Origin: JAWVEV01 sp033856535
GTDB taxonomy: Bacteria; Actinomycetota; Thermoleophilia; Miltoncostaeales; Miltoncostaeaceae
Direction of reading: 5' to 3'
Assembly: GCA_033856535.1 (NCBI GenBank)
Contig: JAWVEV010000093.1
Span: forward strand, 1-23,808
Length of the DNA: 23,808 nt
Shown piece after piece: positions 23,301 to 23,808 of the stretch. A model generated the notes under the pieces. That model saw only the letters and a list, made by a program, of their open reading frames with translations. It did no database searches and had not been told where the DNA came from. Every line of letters begins with the position of its first letter. Position 1 is the stretch's first letter. A program made the position numbers and the translations under genes.

Positions 23301-23808
23301 CGCTACGCGCGCACGCACGGGCCGTTCCGCACCGCGGACCTGGCCGGGCGCTGGCAGCTGGAGCCGGCGGCGGTCGAGCCGGCGCTGGCCGGGCTGGAGG
23401 CCGACGGGACCCTGGTGCGGGGCGAGATCCGCCCGGGCGGGTCGGGCCGCGAGTGGTGCGACACCGAGGTGCTGCGCCGGCTGCGGCGGGCGAGCCTGGC
23501 CGCCCTGCGACGCGAGATCGAGCCGGCCGAGCCGGCGGCGCTGGCACGGTTCCTGCCGGCCTGGCAGCGGGTGGACCGGCCGTCGGCGGCCGTCGGCCCG
23601 GACGCCGTGCGCGAGGTGGTGAGCGGCATGCAGGGGATCGCGCTCGCGCCGGCGCAGTGGGAGGCCGAGGTGCTGCCGCGGCGGGTGGCCGGGTACCGGC
23701 CGACCTGGCTCGACGAGCTGGCCGCCACCGGCGAGGTGGTGTGGGTCGGCGCCGGCGGAGGCGGCTCGGGCACCGGCCGGGTCGCGCTCTACCTGCGCGA
23801 GGAGGCCC
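20307..23808 (+). CDS. lhr: Lhr-type large ATP-dependent helicase, 3'-truncated
   Basis: 1167 residues are visible and the frame is open at the window edge; full-length Lhr proteins are about 1500. RecA-like domain 1: Q-motif region EPTPAQERGWPAI, Walker A APTGSGKT, TTPESLYLLL, DEIH box VIVDEIHAVAATKRG and GLSATQRPLSEVA. RecA-like domain 2: TSSLELGIDMG and the Lhr hallmark SPRSVARGLQRVGRAGHHVG. Then the winged-helix/beta-barrel region (FGARVHAPWALALG, FEYVASYMYEDD) and the start of the Lhr C-terminal region (from about residue 980). Lhr is a 3'-5' ssDNA-dependent translocase/helicase tied to DNA repair; the Escherichia coli C-terminal region has reported uracil-DNA glycosylase activity. GTG 20307 is chosen from the -10-like element and N-terminal homology. 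Confidence 0.95.
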   Translation, partial: MATAPATGPALELFHPVVAEWFARAFAEPTPAQERGWPAIAAGDHTLILAPTGSGKTLAAFLWGIDRLLRDRMAGRSEGRLLYLSPLKALGYDVERNLSGPLAGIRAVAARQGIELPELSVAVRTGDTPQRDRQRMLRTPPDILITTPESLYLLLTSRGRELLEGVRSVIVDEIHAVAATKRGTHLALSLERLERLAEEPVQRIGLSATQRPLSEVARFLGGQDADGAPRPVTIVDAGMLKELDLRVQVPVEDMRELGGAPTPVAEVPQMVQGGEGTTRSIWPAMYPELLELVRAHRSTLIFVNNRRLAERLALRLNELAEEEVARAHHGSLAREQRTVIEEELKAGRLPALVATSSLELGIDMGAVDLVIQVESPRSVARGLQRVGRAGHHVGAASRGRIFPKHRGDLLECAAVVARMRQGAIEETKVPRLPLDVLAQQLVAMSADATWTVDEMEAVVRGAYPFAELSREQLEGVLDMLAGRYPSDEMAELRPRVVWDRVAGTVRGRDGARALAVQNAGTIPDRGLYGVYLADGQSRVGELDEEMVYEARSGQTFMLGASTWRIEEITRDRVIVSPAPGAPGAVPFWKGEGVGRPYELGVAVGRLARELAASGADAATERLKRESSFDGRAATNLVRYLADQVAATGVVPSDRAIVVERFRDEIGDWRLCVLTPFGARVHAPWALALGARLRDLTGAEAHVIWGDDGIAVHLPDADETPSAEAALIPPDELEELVIGELGGTALFGARFRENAARALLIPRRRPGRRTPLWQQRLKASSLLGVAKRFGSFPVILETYRECLNDWFDLPALRDVLRRVQTRELAVVEAETATASPFAGSLLFEYVASYMYEDDTPAAERRAGALALNRDLLRELLGQEELRDLIDPEALEALEADLQGLSERARARGADGLHDLLRRLGDLSVEEAAARLEAPAAAGATLEDLARERRACPVRLGGEERWIAAEDAGRYRDGLGVMPPSGLPDAFLTPAPDALPGRVARYARTHGPFRTADLAGRWQLEPAAVEPALAGLEADGTLVRGEIRPGGSGREWCDTEVLRRLRRASLAALRREIEPAEPAALARFLPAWQRVDRPSAAVGPDAVREVVSGMQGIALAPAQWEAEVLPRRVAGYRPTWLDELAATGEVVWVGAGGGGSGTGRVALYLREEA

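Noticed and set aside
19536..23318. Minus-strand open frame of about 1260 codons opposite the ATPase and Lhr genes
   Set aside because: Same artefact: compositional shadow without motifs, spanning two real plus-strand genes and their intergenic region.
1..23808. tRNA, rRNA, CRISPR arrays, transposases, integrases, phage genes
   Set aside because: I looked for these on both strands by eye and saw no spaced direct repeats, transposase or integrase motifs, or tRNA/rRNA sequences.

Overview
The window is very G+C-rich with strong G/C bias at third codon positions. It carries several genes that start directly downstream of a -10-like hexamer without a Shine-Dalgarno site, and an actinobacterial-type (Kgd/OdhA-like) E2-E1 fused 2-oxoglutarate dehydrogenase. 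This points to the chromosome of an Actinomycetota member. A deep-branching class such as Thermoleophilia is my guess from overall style; no rRNA is present to confirm it. There is no sign of plasmid, prophage, insertion sequence, tRNA, rRNA or CRISPR. The content is mostly core or housekeeping genes in short operons.

Layout. 2-709: 3' part of a short-chain dehydrogenase, convergent with a TetR regulator (706-1338, minus). 1522-3360: a divergent FtsH-type membrane AAA protease. 3361-3814: a gene-free, palindrome-rich stretch between convergent genes. 3815-5495 (minus): a MarR regulator, a two-domain VOC protein of the 27-kDa antigen/CFP30B type and an HslR-like S4 RNA-binding protein, nearly abutting. 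They are divergent from a YceI protein and an NAD(P)H-dependent FMN reductase (5548-6665). The shared control region holds two TTGA-N4-TCAA palindromes over the yceI -35 box. A perfect 32-bp palindrome (6673-6704) closes that operon. A small acidic protein follows on the minus strand (6710-6973).

7138-13663 is the metabolic centrepiece. One protein of about 1470 residues carries two lipoyl domains, a peripheral-subunit-binding domain, an E2 succinyltransferase domain and a complete 2-oxoglutarate dehydrogenase E1. It overlaps by 4 bp a dihydrolipoamide dehydrogenase (E3), which is followed by a lipoate ligase/LipM-like lipoyl-attachment enzyme. Two reading frames plus a modifier gene could thus encode the whole 2-oxoglutarate dehydrogenase machine. 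The known mycobacterial and corynebacterial Kgd/OdhA proteins lack lipoyl domains and borrow them from the pyruvate dehydrogenase E2.

13676-15750 (minus): a translationally coupled membrane histidine kinase and NarL/LuxR-type response regulator. 15813-17003: a CapA-type metallophosphatase, convergent and overlapping with a thiamine-diphosphate enzyme (16966-18675, minus) that is coupled to ClpS upstream (18672-18962, minus). Divergent from clpS are a RecF-like ATPase with an unusual Walker A motif (19036-20247) and an Lhr-type large helicase that runs off the window (20307-end).

Recurrent oddities are leaderless-type starts (TANNNT 6-9 nt before the start codon) at six genes, and two genes whose conserved N-termini lie upstream of any ATG, GTG or TTG.
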